Of a stretch of 64,000 nt of DNA, positions 1 through 11,633 are shown piece after piece. The notes under the pieces are model-generated. The model searched no databases and was not told the DNA's origin. It saw only the letters and a program-made list of their open reading frames with translations. The position numbers and the translations under genes were made by a program. Position 1 is the stretch's first letter. Every line of letters begins with the position of its first letter. Origin of the DNA: Pochonia chlamydosporia 170 (Eukaryota; Ascomycota; Sordariomycetes; Hypocreales; Clavicipitaceae); assembly GCF_001653235.2 (NCBI RefSeq), contig NC_035796.1:620001-684000 (forward strand), written 5' to 3'.

Positions 1-55
1 TGTCATTGAGTTTTTCGATGTCGAGATTCTCGACACCCGTCTGAGCGGCGTTCAT
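1..55 (-). CDS. Partial N-terminus, possibly Tim8-like small Tim chaperone
   Basis: Only the first 18 codons lie in the window, read leftward from an ATG at 55 and running off the left edge (MNAAQTGVENLDIEKLND). An acidic and leucine-containing stretch followed by 'KLND' resembles the start of fungal Tim8, a twin-CX3C chaperone of the mitochondrial intermembrane space that escorts hydrophobic precursors to the TIM22 complex. The diagnostic cysteines would lie outside the window, so the family call is a guess from the start alone. The fact that a coding start is present is better supported: it has a sensible context and no in-frame stop. Its promoter would be in 56-729. Confidence 0.4.
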   Translation of the reverse strand, partial: MNAAQTGVENLDIEKLND

Positions 56-729
56 GCTGGCGCAGTTAAATTCGATTATCGAGTTGGCGTTGTTTGATCT
101 GGTCTTGCCAAGGGTGAGGGAAGTTTCAACCAAAATTCTTATCGTAGTGGAAACTCATGAGAGTGTGGGGCCGTTGTGCTCTGTCAACGCCAATTAGATG
201 CAGTGCTGGTGGCATTTGGCCTATTTTCTCATACAGCTGCCACGATGTGGGGAGCAGGACCAAACACGAATGGTGGCATGATGGCCCATGGGCCGTCCGC
301 CTCGAAGGAGAAATTATATCACGACTGCAAACCACATAAATTGTCGCATTTTAATCGACCCGCGCGTCCTCCGTAGAGACCGGGCATGTAGTGTAAGGAT
401 AGTGACACACGTGCTGGCAAAGCAGTCAATGTCAATACAGGGTAGCCATATGGAGTCGACGAGGACCAAGAGGCATGAGTTGGGCGGACGGAGTAGTAAG
501 TAATATATCATTACTCGAGAACTAAGGTAGAATGTATCCAATTATCGAGCCAACACATGAATATCCTACTGCAGGTGGCCAGAGGACCGGCCATCATAAC
601 AAACGTGATATCCGCGCTCAAAGCACTTCAACGAAGGACGGCAAGTTGATGCAGATCCCTCCGCAACAAACCGACACCGAGAACAACCTATGGATCAAAA
701 GGTATCCGCCAAGCCCACACACCTCGACA
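56..729. other. Intergenic, promoter side of the left-edge gene
   Basis: Space between the leftward gene at the edge and the stop of the CorA-like gene. It should hold the promoter of the former and the 3' end of the latter. Short open frames here have no recognisable content. Confidence 0.6.
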
Positions 730-2625
730 TTACAGGTACCGCTTCCAGCGAGCCCACCCCAGAATCAGAGAGCAAACGAATACCATTGTCGCAATTATCC
801 CGAAGAAGGCTGCAAGACTCCCGGTACCTTCGAATGGTACGGTAACATTCATCCCAAACACACCACTGATTAAATTGAGTGGTACCAGAACAGACGCAAG
901 AAACGTTATTTTGCTTAAGACCCTGTTTGTATCTGTCCCCTGGGAAATGCTGTTAATAGAGAGAGTGGCGAGGTAGTTGCTGTGCGCCCTGGAGAGCATC
1001 TTCTCGAAGTGACCAAGGTTCGTTGCCATCGTAACTACGTGATCCTGAATATCGCCCAAATACATACCAATGTCCATGTGCGGTGTGACCTGATAGTTTT
1101 CATTACATCGCTTAGTGAAACCGCGCAAAACGTCGGCCTTGCCACCAAGAAGACGCATCAAAGCCATGCAATTTTTGCGAACGCGTCCAATTGAACGAAG
1201 AAACGAACTTGAGTCGTCCTGGCGCATGATAAAGACTTCATCTTCGATAGCATCCGCTTCTAGCTCTATTGTACGAATAGCTGGAGCGAAAGAATCAACA
1301 ATGTTGTCGCTGTTTATTTACCCAGTTAGCCACAATTGACGTTGTTAACCAATCTTTCCAAGAGGGGATGCCTACATCAATGCATAACATATCCAGTCGC
1401 TGCTGAGAGACACGTACTCCTTCAAGGCTGTAATTCTTTTCCGAACTTGAGATGCATGCGAATTAGGTGCAAAGCTAAAGCTGAGTGTGCCTTCGCGGAA
1501 TACCAATACGTAGATGTTGAAAGGTTCGTACTCAATACCATCGGGTTCTTCAACGACATTGAATGAGCGAAAACAGGCAAAGTAGTACGAGGGGAAGAGC
1601 TCGATCTTTTCTCTAGCCTCTTGGGTGATGATGTCTTCAATGGTAAGGGGATGGACTCCGAATGCCTTGCAAATTCCCTGTACTTCTTCCTTGGCTGCTC
1701 TGTTGACGTTGAGCCACCAAACCCCATCTGCTTCGTCTTTGGGAAGCTCGAAGAGCCCACGGATATCCTCTCCAGGCAGCACAAGATCGCCCATTTCCGC
1801 GGCGTGGATTGTTGACTCCCACGCCGATGAGAAAAAGCTGAAACGGTTGCTATCAACAGCTTGCGGAGCTGGCTTTGCATTGACTTCAGCTGGCCGTTTT
1901 TCCTGAAATGAATCATCTGAAGGCATGTCGAGAATGTCCCCATCTATGGTAGCTAGCTGGCTCCGGTGACTAGCCACAGACTCAGTCCGCAAGTCTTCGA
2001 ACGCGGGAGGGGCTAGCTGCCGACTTTCCACTTGAGTAGCTCGTTCGGTGTTGATGAAATTTTCCAGGTAGTCGAAGTCAATTCGAAGTTCATGGTTCCT
2101 GTGACTATCTTGTAATGGAAAGCACACATCTTCCTCAGCGGCTTTATCTGTCAAAAGACTGCATGCATCCTTCTCTATGGTTTGAGCCCTACTTCGATGG
2201 CTGCGGCGGCTAGATATGGACATGGCCCGTCCATGCGGTTCCTCATGTTCGCATTTTGGCTCCGAGAAAGACATTTCCCTTTCACGACGGCGGGCCTGCG
2301 CAAATGCTTTGACAGAATTAGGGGGAGATATTGATCTGCCTTCATTTGCTGTCTCAACCGTAAGTCGACGGCCGTGTCGAGTTGTCTGCGGAACCTCAAG
2401 GCCGTCCTCGTCTATGATAGCCTCCTCGAAATCTCGTACTCTGATATCTGGGGTCCGAGGTGCCGTCTCTGTATCCACTTGGCGAGAGCCGTACAGAGAG
2501 TCAAAAGTCCCGCGGCGTGGTCGCTCTGGGCGCTGAGACGCGCTCGATTCATGACGATGGTCGTCCAGCTCAGGGACCGGTGTATCATACCCTGTGTCTG
2601 GGATCATTCCGTCCTGGTCTGACAT
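730..2625 (-). CDS. ALR1: CorA/Alr-family magnesium transporter
   Basis: Predicted Mg2+ channel of the CorA superfamily (fungal Alr1/Mnr2 branch), which carries Mg2+ across the plasma or vacuolar membrane as a homopentamer. Two exons, 2625-1376 and 1309-730, are joined by a 66-bp GT-AG intron (1310-1375) that restores the conserved 'WICYALID-IVDSFAP' segment; product 609 residues. The first ~250 residues are polar, Ser/Arg-rich and probably disordered, as in fungal Alr proteins. The middle is the CorA cytosolic funnel ('FGVHPLTIEDI'). The end has two membrane helices, with the signature GMN at residues 569-571 closing the first (ISGVFGMNV). A short basic tail (ARWKRYL) follows. The start is the first ATG of the open frame; an upstream exon cannot be excluded. 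Choice between plasma-membrane ALR and vacuolar MNR2 orthology is not possible by eye. Confidence 0.93.
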
Positions 2626-3940
2626 ATTATAGAATCAGAACCGCTTCCTGTATAAACCACGTTGAATGGAGATGGTCAGGTATGTCTCGGTCGAAGTCTC
2701 AACAAAGTCCTAGAAAAGTCGATAGATGAAGCCACGATCAAGGAGAGTTGATCATATTTGATGCGTCAGGCCGGCAACCGTTGCCTAAGCAATTGACGAT
2801 GTCGGCGCGCTTCAACCCGGCGCAGCAGATGCGCGCCGAGTGATGGTATGGTAGCAAAACTGTAGCTATCCACCAGTCTGATTTCCAAGAGAATATGGTA
2901 GTGGATTATATGTTCGCACGCAGATAATGGGTGATGACGAGGAAACCCAGTTATGGAGGTTTCTTGCTGACTCCGCTATAGACCCAGCAGCCAGGCCCGA
3001 GAAGCGAAGGGCGTAATGTGACTGTAATGGCGAGTTGAGCCAACTTGAAGGTTTGTATGAGGAGACGAGAGAGTTGGATAGCCGTGGCGTGGTTGCTTCC
3101 CACGAACAGTTTTAGAGTCTTCGAAATATTTGCCGCACAACAAGTGGTGGCGGGAGACTCCACACTTGAGGAGAAAGCTCGAGCTCGATAATCGATGACG
3201 ATGATTGTAGTCGTGAACAGAGCAGTGCAGCTTGCAGTAAGCTTTATATACTGAAGGGAAGAAAAGGTCAAAGATCGAGCTATACAGACGAGCAGTGTAA
3301 GATGCCAGCGCGAAGCTAAGAATTGAAGGAAAAACTAAATTCAGAGTTAGAGCCACCATGGAAAATTTACACTTCCCACTCTTTGCTGGGGGCCGTCGCT
3401 GTCCACATGTATCGGCGCCACTTTCTCTCCGTCGTTGCCCCCGCCTGATTACCCGCGGTGTCTGTTCCGGCCAAGGTCACACAGGTGCCAGGCTGCATTC
3501 AATTGACTCGACCTCTCCTGACTTGTAAAGTTCCTTAAGGGATTGCAGGGTCGGCCTGGTGTGTCGGTGGCTGACAGCCATGCACAGCCACAGACCTAAT
3601 ACCACCTACATGCGGTAAGTGCCTACCTACTATAGGTACCTAGGGAGGTACCTAAGGTATTCAATGTTCCAACGTGGTCATTCCTCCTACTTTGCGACAT
3701 CCTCCCACAAACCACATGACAAGTATCTACTTCAGAAGACCTTCCCGCTCGACACGTTTCGACCCTAACAGCTGTGCTAGACGGCCCAATATTTGATTCC
3801 TTGGGTTTACTACCCAGCCTCTGCATCTTCACCATAACATAGCCAGCTGGCCATTCCTCCAGCAACAGTGACCCTCTGCACACCATAACGACAGCTGCAA
3901 CAGGTAGCACACCAAACCAAGCTGGTGCTGACACGGCAAG
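2626..3940. other. Intergenic between the CorA-like gene and SPC1
   Basis: Divergent upstream region of the CorA-like gene and SPC1, apart from the candidate small gene at 2927-3191. It contains a palindromic cluster of GGTACCT/CCTAGG type at 3621-3658, one of several in the window. Confidence 0.6.
2927..3191 (+). CDS. Candidate small gene, function unknown
   Basis: An ATG at 2927 opens 28 full codons with a strongly protein-like composition (MGDDEETQLWRFLADSAIDP, then AARPEKRR). A GTAATG donor at 3013 and a CAG at 3107-3109 would remove 97 bp. This joins, in frame, a second stretch reading AFRVFEIFAAQQVVAGDSTL and EEKARAR before TAA at 3189-3191, giving 55 residues. The exon lengths (86+82) sum to a multiple of three. 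Both pieces look like amphipathic helices. Against it: no clear CTRAC branch point in the intron, very small size, and I do not recognise the family. The reading could continue through another intron before the stop. It lies divergently upstream of the CorA-like gene. Confidence 0.35.
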
Positions 3941-4355
3941 ATGGCAGAGGAAATATTGGACCAAGTTCGGGATGCCGTGGAAGGACAGATTGTATGGCAC
4001 CTTATTTGCACATACCTCTCGCTTTGCCCAGCCACACACATGCCGCATTCGATGCTCTCTAACGGTTGACCGAACAGGACTTTGACGGCCAGAGACGTGC
4101 TGAAGGCTACGCTACCCTGCTTTTAGCTCTCTCTGCGGTACGATATGCCCTTTCACTTGACAATTCCAACTTGCTAACACACCGTGCCTTTAGCTCGTGG
4201 CCTTCAATATTGGGTATCAGTATCAGGACATTCAGAGGGCCATGTATATTGGGTTAGGGGGAACTGCATTGACGTTTATTCTTGTTGTACCACCTTGGCC
4301 ATTTTACAAGACAAATCCCGTTAAATGGCTACCAGCTGGGGCTGGGTGGCAGTAA
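3941..4355 (+). CDS. SPC1: Signal peptidase complex subunit SPC1
   Basis: Small non-catalytic subunit (SPC12 family) of the ER signal peptidase complex, which trims signal peptides from secretory precursors; Spc1 helps the complex reject transmembrane segments. Three exons: 3941-3991, 4078-4137 and 4194-4355, with introns of 86 and 56 bp; the first has a CTAAC branch point just before its acceptor. Product 90 residues, normal for the family. It begins MAEEILDQVRDAVEGQI, then DFDGQRRAEGY, followed by two membrane helices (LLLALSALVAFNIGY and the stretch through ALTFILVVPPWPFY), and ends at the typical 'NPVKWLP'. The tiny first exon is not visible without splicing but matches the family start exactly. 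Confidence 0.93.
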
Positions 4356-4529
4356 AGCTGGCGAGTTCGATGAGGTACAATCTAGGCAAGATAGGGAACG
4401 GACCACCAGGACTGAAAACATAATAAGGAATCTGCCAGAAGATGACAAGTCTATACTTTTTTGGTGGTGAATCTTGGCTCCATGTGTTGGTACTCTCCCC
4501 GTATTCGTCCTTTCCGTTGCTCCTCCACC

Positions 4530-5086
<557 letters not shown>

Positions 5087-6636
5087 GCTGAGCTCCGCGG
5101 CCTTGCTATGCTGGTATTTGGGCAAGATCTGAGGATGACGCTAAACTGCTCTGCGAGGTCAAACTCCAGGCTAAAGCTATCCGTAAGTAGTAACTATGAT
5201 CAGATTAGCCGCATGCCACCTGATCTTCGACTTCACACCACGGCAGAAACATCGAGGACAATGTGAGGAAGTTGGGTGAATGGGCAGTCAAACCTTGATA
5301 AGCTGTGAAGGACACAAACTTGGGCAACGGTAAGATTTCAGAAGCCTTGCTGCTTCTTAAATCGCAGGTTAGTAGTAGAAACAGCGGCAGGTGGGCGCTC
5401 GCTGTGAAAGATGCCAAAACGTGATGCTCTGATCCGGCGCTGCCTGGTGGGTGGTGAGTGATGTGCACCTTTACGAATCAAAGATCAGATAGGCTCTGCT
5501 GAGGAGGTGTGGTTTATTAGTGGTTACTCCTCCCGTGCCAGCACTGGAAATGGAGTCGAGTCGCCCCACCAGGCCAAAGCTCCCGTGCCAAGGGAGGTAT
5601 ATCGGTATCGTAGCAAGAAAAAAGGTAAGTACTTCTAGAGCGCAAACAGCCTAAAGAGCTACCAGCTTACCCAGCTACATGGTTAGTGGGTACATATTCA
5701 GGCTGTGGCAAGACGATCTGGACAGAGCCTTAGAATGCAATGCCACATCCATCCGTCTTTGATGATTCAGTAGGGCCTTTTGTTGCTGCACACCAAATAA
5801 CGTGCCGTTTGACATAAAGGCTTAGGCTGCTCTGGAAATGTGAATATCAGGTCCAGACCCGCTCTGTGAGCTCCAGCCTACTGCGCTCAGATTTTGCTGT
5901 TTGTTTGGGCTGATCCCAACTCATTTCATATGCTCCCGGCACTGAGGTCATTGCGGGCCTCCAGCTACTTGCTTGCCCTGTTCAGTGGTGGCTGATGTCT
6001 GGGTACCATTGACTGGCAGGAGACTCCATATCCCATGCACTGTTTCTGCAGTCTAGGTACCTACCTAGGTAGGTACTCAGTGCTTTCAAGGTACCAGACA
6101 ATTATTACCTCGTACTAGGTACCTAGGTACCTAGATGCCCACGCCCTGGGTAGACTCGGGCACCAGGCCAGACTTGCTGCCAACGGTGGGTGCTCCAGTG
6201 GTCAGGGCGGATGCTTACAGGCTTAGTGTTGGGTCGTTCAAGTCTGGTGCGCTGGAGCAGGTAGGGGGGTTAAGGCTGACATCTGGAGAATGGGACTGCA
6301 AACATTGAAGTCAACCTGACTGGAACATGAAGTCAGTCCTCCCTTCAGATGCTTGCCGCCCCATGAAGAGTCAGCAGACCAGACCTCAACCTTCCAATAC
6401 CCTCCCAAACCAAACATAGCTCAACCAGTTCAAGTGCCTTGCCGTCTGCCACCACAAAGCTCCCAGGGCTCGCTTGCAAATGGCATAGAGGCACCAAACT
6501 TTTCCCCTCACCCTCTCTCATATTGCCCTTGGTGACACAAGCTTGCAGGCTGGGATTGAAACGGACTTACTAGCACTTTAGCCGCAGACGAAACTTCGAC
6601 CATCTCACCACATATTGGCATTGTGCCTTGATCGCG
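5087..6636. other. Intergenic, divergent promoters of HRT1 and the PNRC-like gene
   Basis: About 1.5 kb without a convincing gene. It holds two clusters of the AGGTACCTAGGTACCT-type palindrome at 6053-6076 and 6113-6134. A CA/CT-rich stretch precedes the rightward gene. Confidence 0.6.
6053..6134. repeat. Cluster of CCTAGG/GGTACC palindromes
   Basis: Two palindromic blocks (6053-6076 and 6113-6134) are built from overlapping GGTACC and CCTAGG hexamers. Similar blocks occur near 3621-3658, 14789-14800, 17812-17830, 18087-18118, 21574-21589, 35005-35024, 35906-35927, 36556-36572, 37279-37289 and 53302-53324, all between genes. Confidence 0.8.
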
Positions 6637-7788
6637 ATGAGCGAAACGCCGTCACAACAAAGGACGACACCTGCTCGTCGAAAATATGGCCGGCAGAGCA
6701 CCAAGTCGGCTGGTCAGAAAGCATATGCCTCGGAGAATGACGTCGCTGCACTGGAAAACACGCGACTGCTTGCGCCGAAGACGCCAAACAAGGCAGCCGA
6801 AGCTGCGAATCCAGCTACCGACTTCTACCCATCACAGGTCTCGAACAGCAAAAATAAAACCAAGAACAAGACGAGATCGAAAAATGTTCCAACCTCTCCT
6901 GACTCCGCGCAACACGGCCGTCAAACACCTCCGCAGCGCCCTGGTTCGATTAAGTCCAGTGGCCTCAGTACCGCATTTGCAGGTGCCACTTTCCATGCAT
7001 CTCCCGCGCCGTCTGCCCTGCCCATCCCAAGCTTCCTGTCCAAGTCATCCAGCGACTCGCCTGTTGGTCTGGACAAGAGCATCCTCCAAGAGCCATCGCC
7101 GCCTGCAACGGAGGTAGAGATACCCACGCCCTTTCGGCCATCATCAGCACCAAAGACGAATGAATCGCCACTAGACTTCATGTTCCGTGCACACAGGCAG
7201 GAAAAGGAGCGATATTTCCAAGAAACCACCCAAGTTCGCAATTCAGAAGCTCGCGAGTCGCCGCAAACTTCACCTTGGGGCGACATGAGAGGAGCGCCAA
7301 AACCTTCCAGCCTACCTCTTCCCAGACAAACCCATTTCCGGCAACAAGCAGCTGGTATAGATGCCTCGGAATTGGATGGCACACCAGGCAGACCACTTGG
7401 CCCAGCATTCTCTACCCCTTATCAGGAACGGATCAAAGCCGCGCGCTCTACCTCAAACAACAACACCCCTCGCGACTCTGGACAGACGACTGGCACTGGA
7501 TCCTCGACCGAGCCTCAAATAGCAGACCCGACAGATGCACTCAAAAAGTTCCTTTTTGGACATAAGAACCCTGCTAACAGTGGTACCTTTCCAACGACCA
7601 CAGACTCCAAATCTCTGCCCAATCCCGGTTCCAGCGTAAACACTACCTTGCCGACGGGAACACAGACAGTGGTAAACTCTACACGCCATAATCAAATCGA
7701 AGAGATGGAAAATGATCTTCGACGAATTTTGAAGTTAGACATGGCCTCGAGGCCGGCATCCGGAGACCGAACCTATTCCCCAAGATGA
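6637..7788 (+). CDS. PNRC-like fungal protein, possible mRNA decapping enhancer
   Basis: A 383-residue, intronless, mostly disordered Ser/Pro/Thr-rich protein with four conserved islands. Near residues 108-135 is 'FAGATFHASPAPSALPIPSF', the motif I associate with the fungal PNRC family, whose animal members bind Dcp1 and stimulate decapping. Then 'LDFMFRAHRQEKERYF', 'ALKKFLFG', and a C-terminal acidic helix 'MENDLRRILKLD'. These islands in this order are typical of the fungal family; the decapping role is inferred from animal PNRC2 and the short proline motif (LPIPSF), not shown here. The start at 6637 (MSETPSQQRTTPARRKYG) is the first ATG of the frame. A basic N-terminus with RRKYGRQSTKS could act in nuclear targeting. 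Confidence 0.75.
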   Translation: MSETPSQQRTTPARRKYGRQSTKSAGQKAYASENDVAALENTRLLAPKTPNKAAEAANPATDFYPSQVSNSKNKTKNKTRSKNVPTSPDSAQHGRQTPPQRPGSIKSSGLSTAFAGATFHASPAPSALPIPSFLSKSSSDSPVGLDKSILQEPSPPATEVEIPTPFRPSSAPKTNESPLDFMFRAHRQEKERYFQETTQVRNSEARESPQTSPWGDMRGAPKPSSLPLPRQTHFRQQAAGIDASELDGTPGRPLGPAFSTPYQERIKAARSTSNNNTPRDSGQTTGTGSSTEPQIADPTDALKKFLFGHKNPANSGTFPTTTDSKSLPNPGSSVNTTLPTGTQTVVNSTRHNQIEEMENDLRRILKLDMASRPASGDRTYSPR

Positions 7789-8729
7789 TGGGGCCATTAT
7801 GAACCGACTTGATTATCCAGAATCTACATAATTGATGACGAAATGCAGGGTCTACCGCAACTTTTGGCGCGATTTGGGCCCGAGCTTGTGTTCTTGTTCT
7901 TCTTCTCTCGGACGAACTGGGGCTGTGCAACCCTTTCCAGCTCACATGAGTATTCCACATCGTGTTCTCTATAATTCGGACGTGCCTATATAAGGAACCC
8001 ATGGGCCTGGTGACAAGACATGCGGCCTTGTTCAGGTATTTTTGAACCTGAGATTTCTCCCTTTGGCCAACTGTTCCATGGTCAGCATTTACGAATGATG
8101 TTCTTTATGTTACACAAACTATTTGGCTCGGTTGGACAACACTCGTCGTCGTGAGAAGGCGCAAGGCTTTGACATGGCGACATAAGTACATTTTATGCCT
8201 CAACTAGGCATTTAGATGATATCTAGGTAGTGATAAATCACTCAACCTTCTTGATGAGACCAATTGACTTGCGTAATTTGGCGCACAATCCTAGCACTAT
8301 TTATCGTCTGCTGGTATACCCTGTTCAGTTTTAATTTTGAAGAGGCTTTAAAACATTGACTGCTTGGAGAGCGTTGAGACCTTTCCATAGTATGAGATGA
8401 ACTCCATTTTTACTAGTAATGGGAATAACAGCAGAAGTCCTGAGGCAGATCCTAGTAATGAACGAATCGTTGACAATTTTTAAGACAGCCCTGAGATTGT
8501 AGCTCTTCACACCGATATGAAACTTGAGGGAAAATGCTAATAAGAGTCCGCTAATGGTCTTGTCAATGAGAACTAACAGGCATGGGACATATAAAGCATG
8601 TTCAACAACCGTATCCCCGATCGAGAAATGGCCATTGCAAGGCCGACTCGTGACGACTGTGGTGCAGAAGTAAAATTGCCTGGTCCGGAAATACCCAACA
8701 CCAACCAGCCTTATGACGTGAAATGTAGC
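7789..8729. other. Intergenic between convergent genes
   Basis: 3' ends of the PNRC-like gene and the FAD enzyme gene. No open frame with protein-like content; no repeat seen. Confidence 0.6.
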
Positions 8730-10573
8730 CTATTTATCACGCCGCTTCCGTTTGCTTTCCTCCCTTGAAAATAGTAGCCCATGCGACATGAAGAGATACT
8801 TGGCGAAGAAACTAGTCGCAAAGTTATCAAACCTGGGATAGTCGGCACCAAGACGATATGCCGCCGCAATTCCACTTACGCATGCTAGCTCATGCATATT
8901 CTGTCATTTCCCCCTAAGTCAGTCTTCTGCTAAAGCAGAGTTCCCAAGTATCTGAGATGGGTAGACACTCTAAACAGATGTGAACGAGGCAAGGTTACTT
9001 ACAACAAGGGTCCATGACCCAGCAAAAAGGGTCTTGTTTTTGCCATTGAGGAACATCATTCCTGGAACAACGCGCAAGTAATGTTGCCACCTGTGGCCAA
9101 GCTGATGCCAACTATTCCGTTTAATGATTCTGGACTCGTCAATTTCGTGGATCGTCCACAGACTCTGGTGATTCTCGTCGAGAAAGATCGTCTGATACAC
9201 AGGCTCTGAACCACCCTGTCCACGTCGACCCTCCACGAGCTGATGCTGATAATTGCTGCAGTTGAATGACATTTCGATAAGACGAGGATTTCGCTTGTAG
9301 GAGTATGTAAAATACATGGGTCGAAATCCTTCCGATTCTCCTTCTGCTCCATTCGCAAGCACAACTTGTTGCCTTTGGGTTTCGCTCTTCGGTTTAGCAC
9401 ATAGCTCGTCGCGAAACTCCGTCTCGTAGTGCTTTTTGAAGTAATCTTTGTCGCTGTGTGTGACAGTCACATCATCATAAAACGCCGCTCCTCCCAAAAC
9501 GAGCCTTTCGCGCCAGGACGACATTTCGCCCAATATCTTAAGGCTTTCGTCCGCCAACGTGCAGAGAACTAGCTCATCAAAATCTTCGTTTGTAACAGTA
9601 CCATTTACGCAGTCCTTAATACGGAGCTTTACCCCGGTTTTGGATCTGGACAATACTGAGCACACTTCGGTGTGCAAGCGAAAGTTCACACCTCGTGTTT
9701 TGAGAGAGTCGCCCCAGCTTTGGTAGCATCTCCCCAGGTTATCAAATGTGTACATGGTCGGCAAATTAGGGAGCAACGTGGCGCTATCGTAGTCCCAGAG
9801 CTTCATGTTTGGGTCATCAAAAAGACGCTCAACAATGCCACACGGTACATTCGCGGTTTGATTCCCGGTTCCTAGGAATAGGGCAATGAGAGGGTAAACC
9901 ATTTTGTCGCCAAAGCCTCTGCTGAAGAAGAACAGTCGCAGCATGATTGATATAGGGACAAGTCCTAGTATTGGGAGAGTCCACTTGATGACTCGCAGAA
10001 ACAGTCCAAATCGTTTGATGTCAGACGCATATCGCTGCACCAGTGTGCTAGGAAATACGTTTGTCCAGAATTCGTCATGTCCCTTGCCAAACGATACTTG
10101 CAGCTGTACCTCTTTGGGCGGAAATCCTTGCTCGTTGAAAAAGTTGAATGTGTGCTTGAATATCTTGATTGCAGCCATTATGTCAGCTCTGTCAAGTATT
10201 CCGATGTGCCTGACTGGAAGCATACCCTTGATCCTCCCTGGACACCATTGTTCATCCAGCTTGCACCATATCTTGCCTCTTCAAGGGATATTGAGCCAGC
10301 TTGACCACCTAGGATGTCGTTTCTCTCAAGAAGTGTTACTTTAAATCTATCCGGATGATTGGCTAACGTTGCCGCGCAGGCCTGTACCCCCTCTTGTCAA
10401 CAGCGCTTTAAAAATTTGAAGAGCAAAGAGAAACACCATTCGACTGCACCTGGGTGGCCATCTGGCTTGGAGAAGAAGAAGAAGAAGAAAGGAGGCGAAG
10501 AGCTTACCATGCCAGCCGCGCCGCCCCCGACGATTGCGACATGCCGCCGCGATTTGTTTGGAGGCACAGTCAT
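8730..10573 (-). CDS. FAD-dependent amine-oxidase-like oxidoreductase
   Basis: Flavoprotein of the amine oxidase/NAD(P)-binding Rossmann superfamily; substrate unknown. Four exons: 10573-10508, 10381-10226, 10163-9003 and 8900-8730, introns 126, 62 and 102 bp; product 517 residues. The N-terminal dinucleotide fold 'HVAIVGGGAAGM' has GGGAAG at residues 16-21, followed by 'VTLLERNDILGGQAGS' (acidic residue for the ribose) and the family motif 'WMNNGVQGGSRIFKHTFNFF'. The C-terminus closes with 'KTLFAGSWTLV-NMHELACVSG' near the flavin and then AAYRLGADYPRF. A lysine/arginine tail (SKRKRRDK) ends the protein. The first intron carries an AAG-repeat (CTT in the sense strand) at 10471-10490. An in-frame ATG 63 bp upstream (10636) would add 21 residues. 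No obvious signal peptide or biosynthetic partner genes nearby. Confidence 0.87.
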
Positions 10574-11633
10574 AGTAGCCTCAAGTACCTCGCAAACTAT
10601 CGCTGTGTAGGTACGGGCGAGGGTTCTCCAGAGCACCGCCTTGGTATTTTTAAGGAGGCAATTTTAGAATACTGGGTGCTTGCGTGTACCAATATATGGG
10701 GTGTTGACAGTTGTTCATAGGCGGGAATCTCTATAATATTTGAACTCAAGTCCTGGCCAACTGAATGGTTTCATGCCTAGTACGGACTACCAGTAGGACC
10801 TGTCTGCGGTTCGCAATCCGATAGTCACCCTTTCTCATCTCCCATTTTGTTTTGGGCTAAATTGCCTTCATCTCGGTCGATGTAGGTCTCATCTTGTGCG
10901 TCATTGATCTGCCCCCGCGATCTGCCGGAGTAGTTTTATTTAGTGGCACTAACCACATGCATGCATTTGGTCTGGTGAGTTGTTTCACCACAACACCGCC
11001 GCCATCCATTGTAACCCAGCACTCCCTCCTACAACGCGCGTCTCCTGGCATCTCGTCTAGGATCGAAGGCAACTGAGCGCTACTCGATTGGCAAGTGTAT
11101 TACCGGTGTGTCTGAATGACCTTGTTCCGTAATTGTAACTGCAACATTGTTATCTTCTCGAATCCATCGCCGTGCGAGTTAGTTTGGAGGTATTGCCGCG
11201 GTTTCGATGTGTGTATGTATGCTGGTGCTTGATACACATTAGTGAGCAAGGGACGTGCCAAATTGGGTTCATGTTCTATGCATACAAGCGACCTGGAAGA
11301 CCACATATGTATCCTTACAGATATTTTTTGCCAGGTCTGGACTATGCCCGGAAGAACGTGAGGTGGCATGCAAATCTCCCAACTCCCAACGAAAGCTCTC
11401 CCGCCCAGCACTTCACTCACGTGAGCACGCGTTGATCTCGCATCCAGCCAGGCAACACTCAGCGCAGATGCAGTCCTGCAAACCAACCACGACCTGGCTA
11501 ACCAACTTTTTCTCGCATCTTCGACCAAACCTACCAAGCCCTTCTCCGACATTGGTTCTCATTCAAATAAGGGATACTTAAAATTTGCTTTTTGACCTTT
11601 CTAAAGCGGCTGTCAGTTCCCAGCGTCCGACCA
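10574..11633. other. Intergenic, divergent promoters
   Basis: Shared upstream region of the FAD enzyme (leftward) and the TDP1-like gene (rightward). No convincing coding content. Confidence 0.6.

Noticed and set aside
2976..3359. 127-codon leftward frame starting MVALTLNLVFPSILSFALAS, signal-peptide-like
   Set aside because: After the hydrophobic start the content is irregular and overlaps the better-looking plus-strand candidate at 2927-3191; no recognisable fold.
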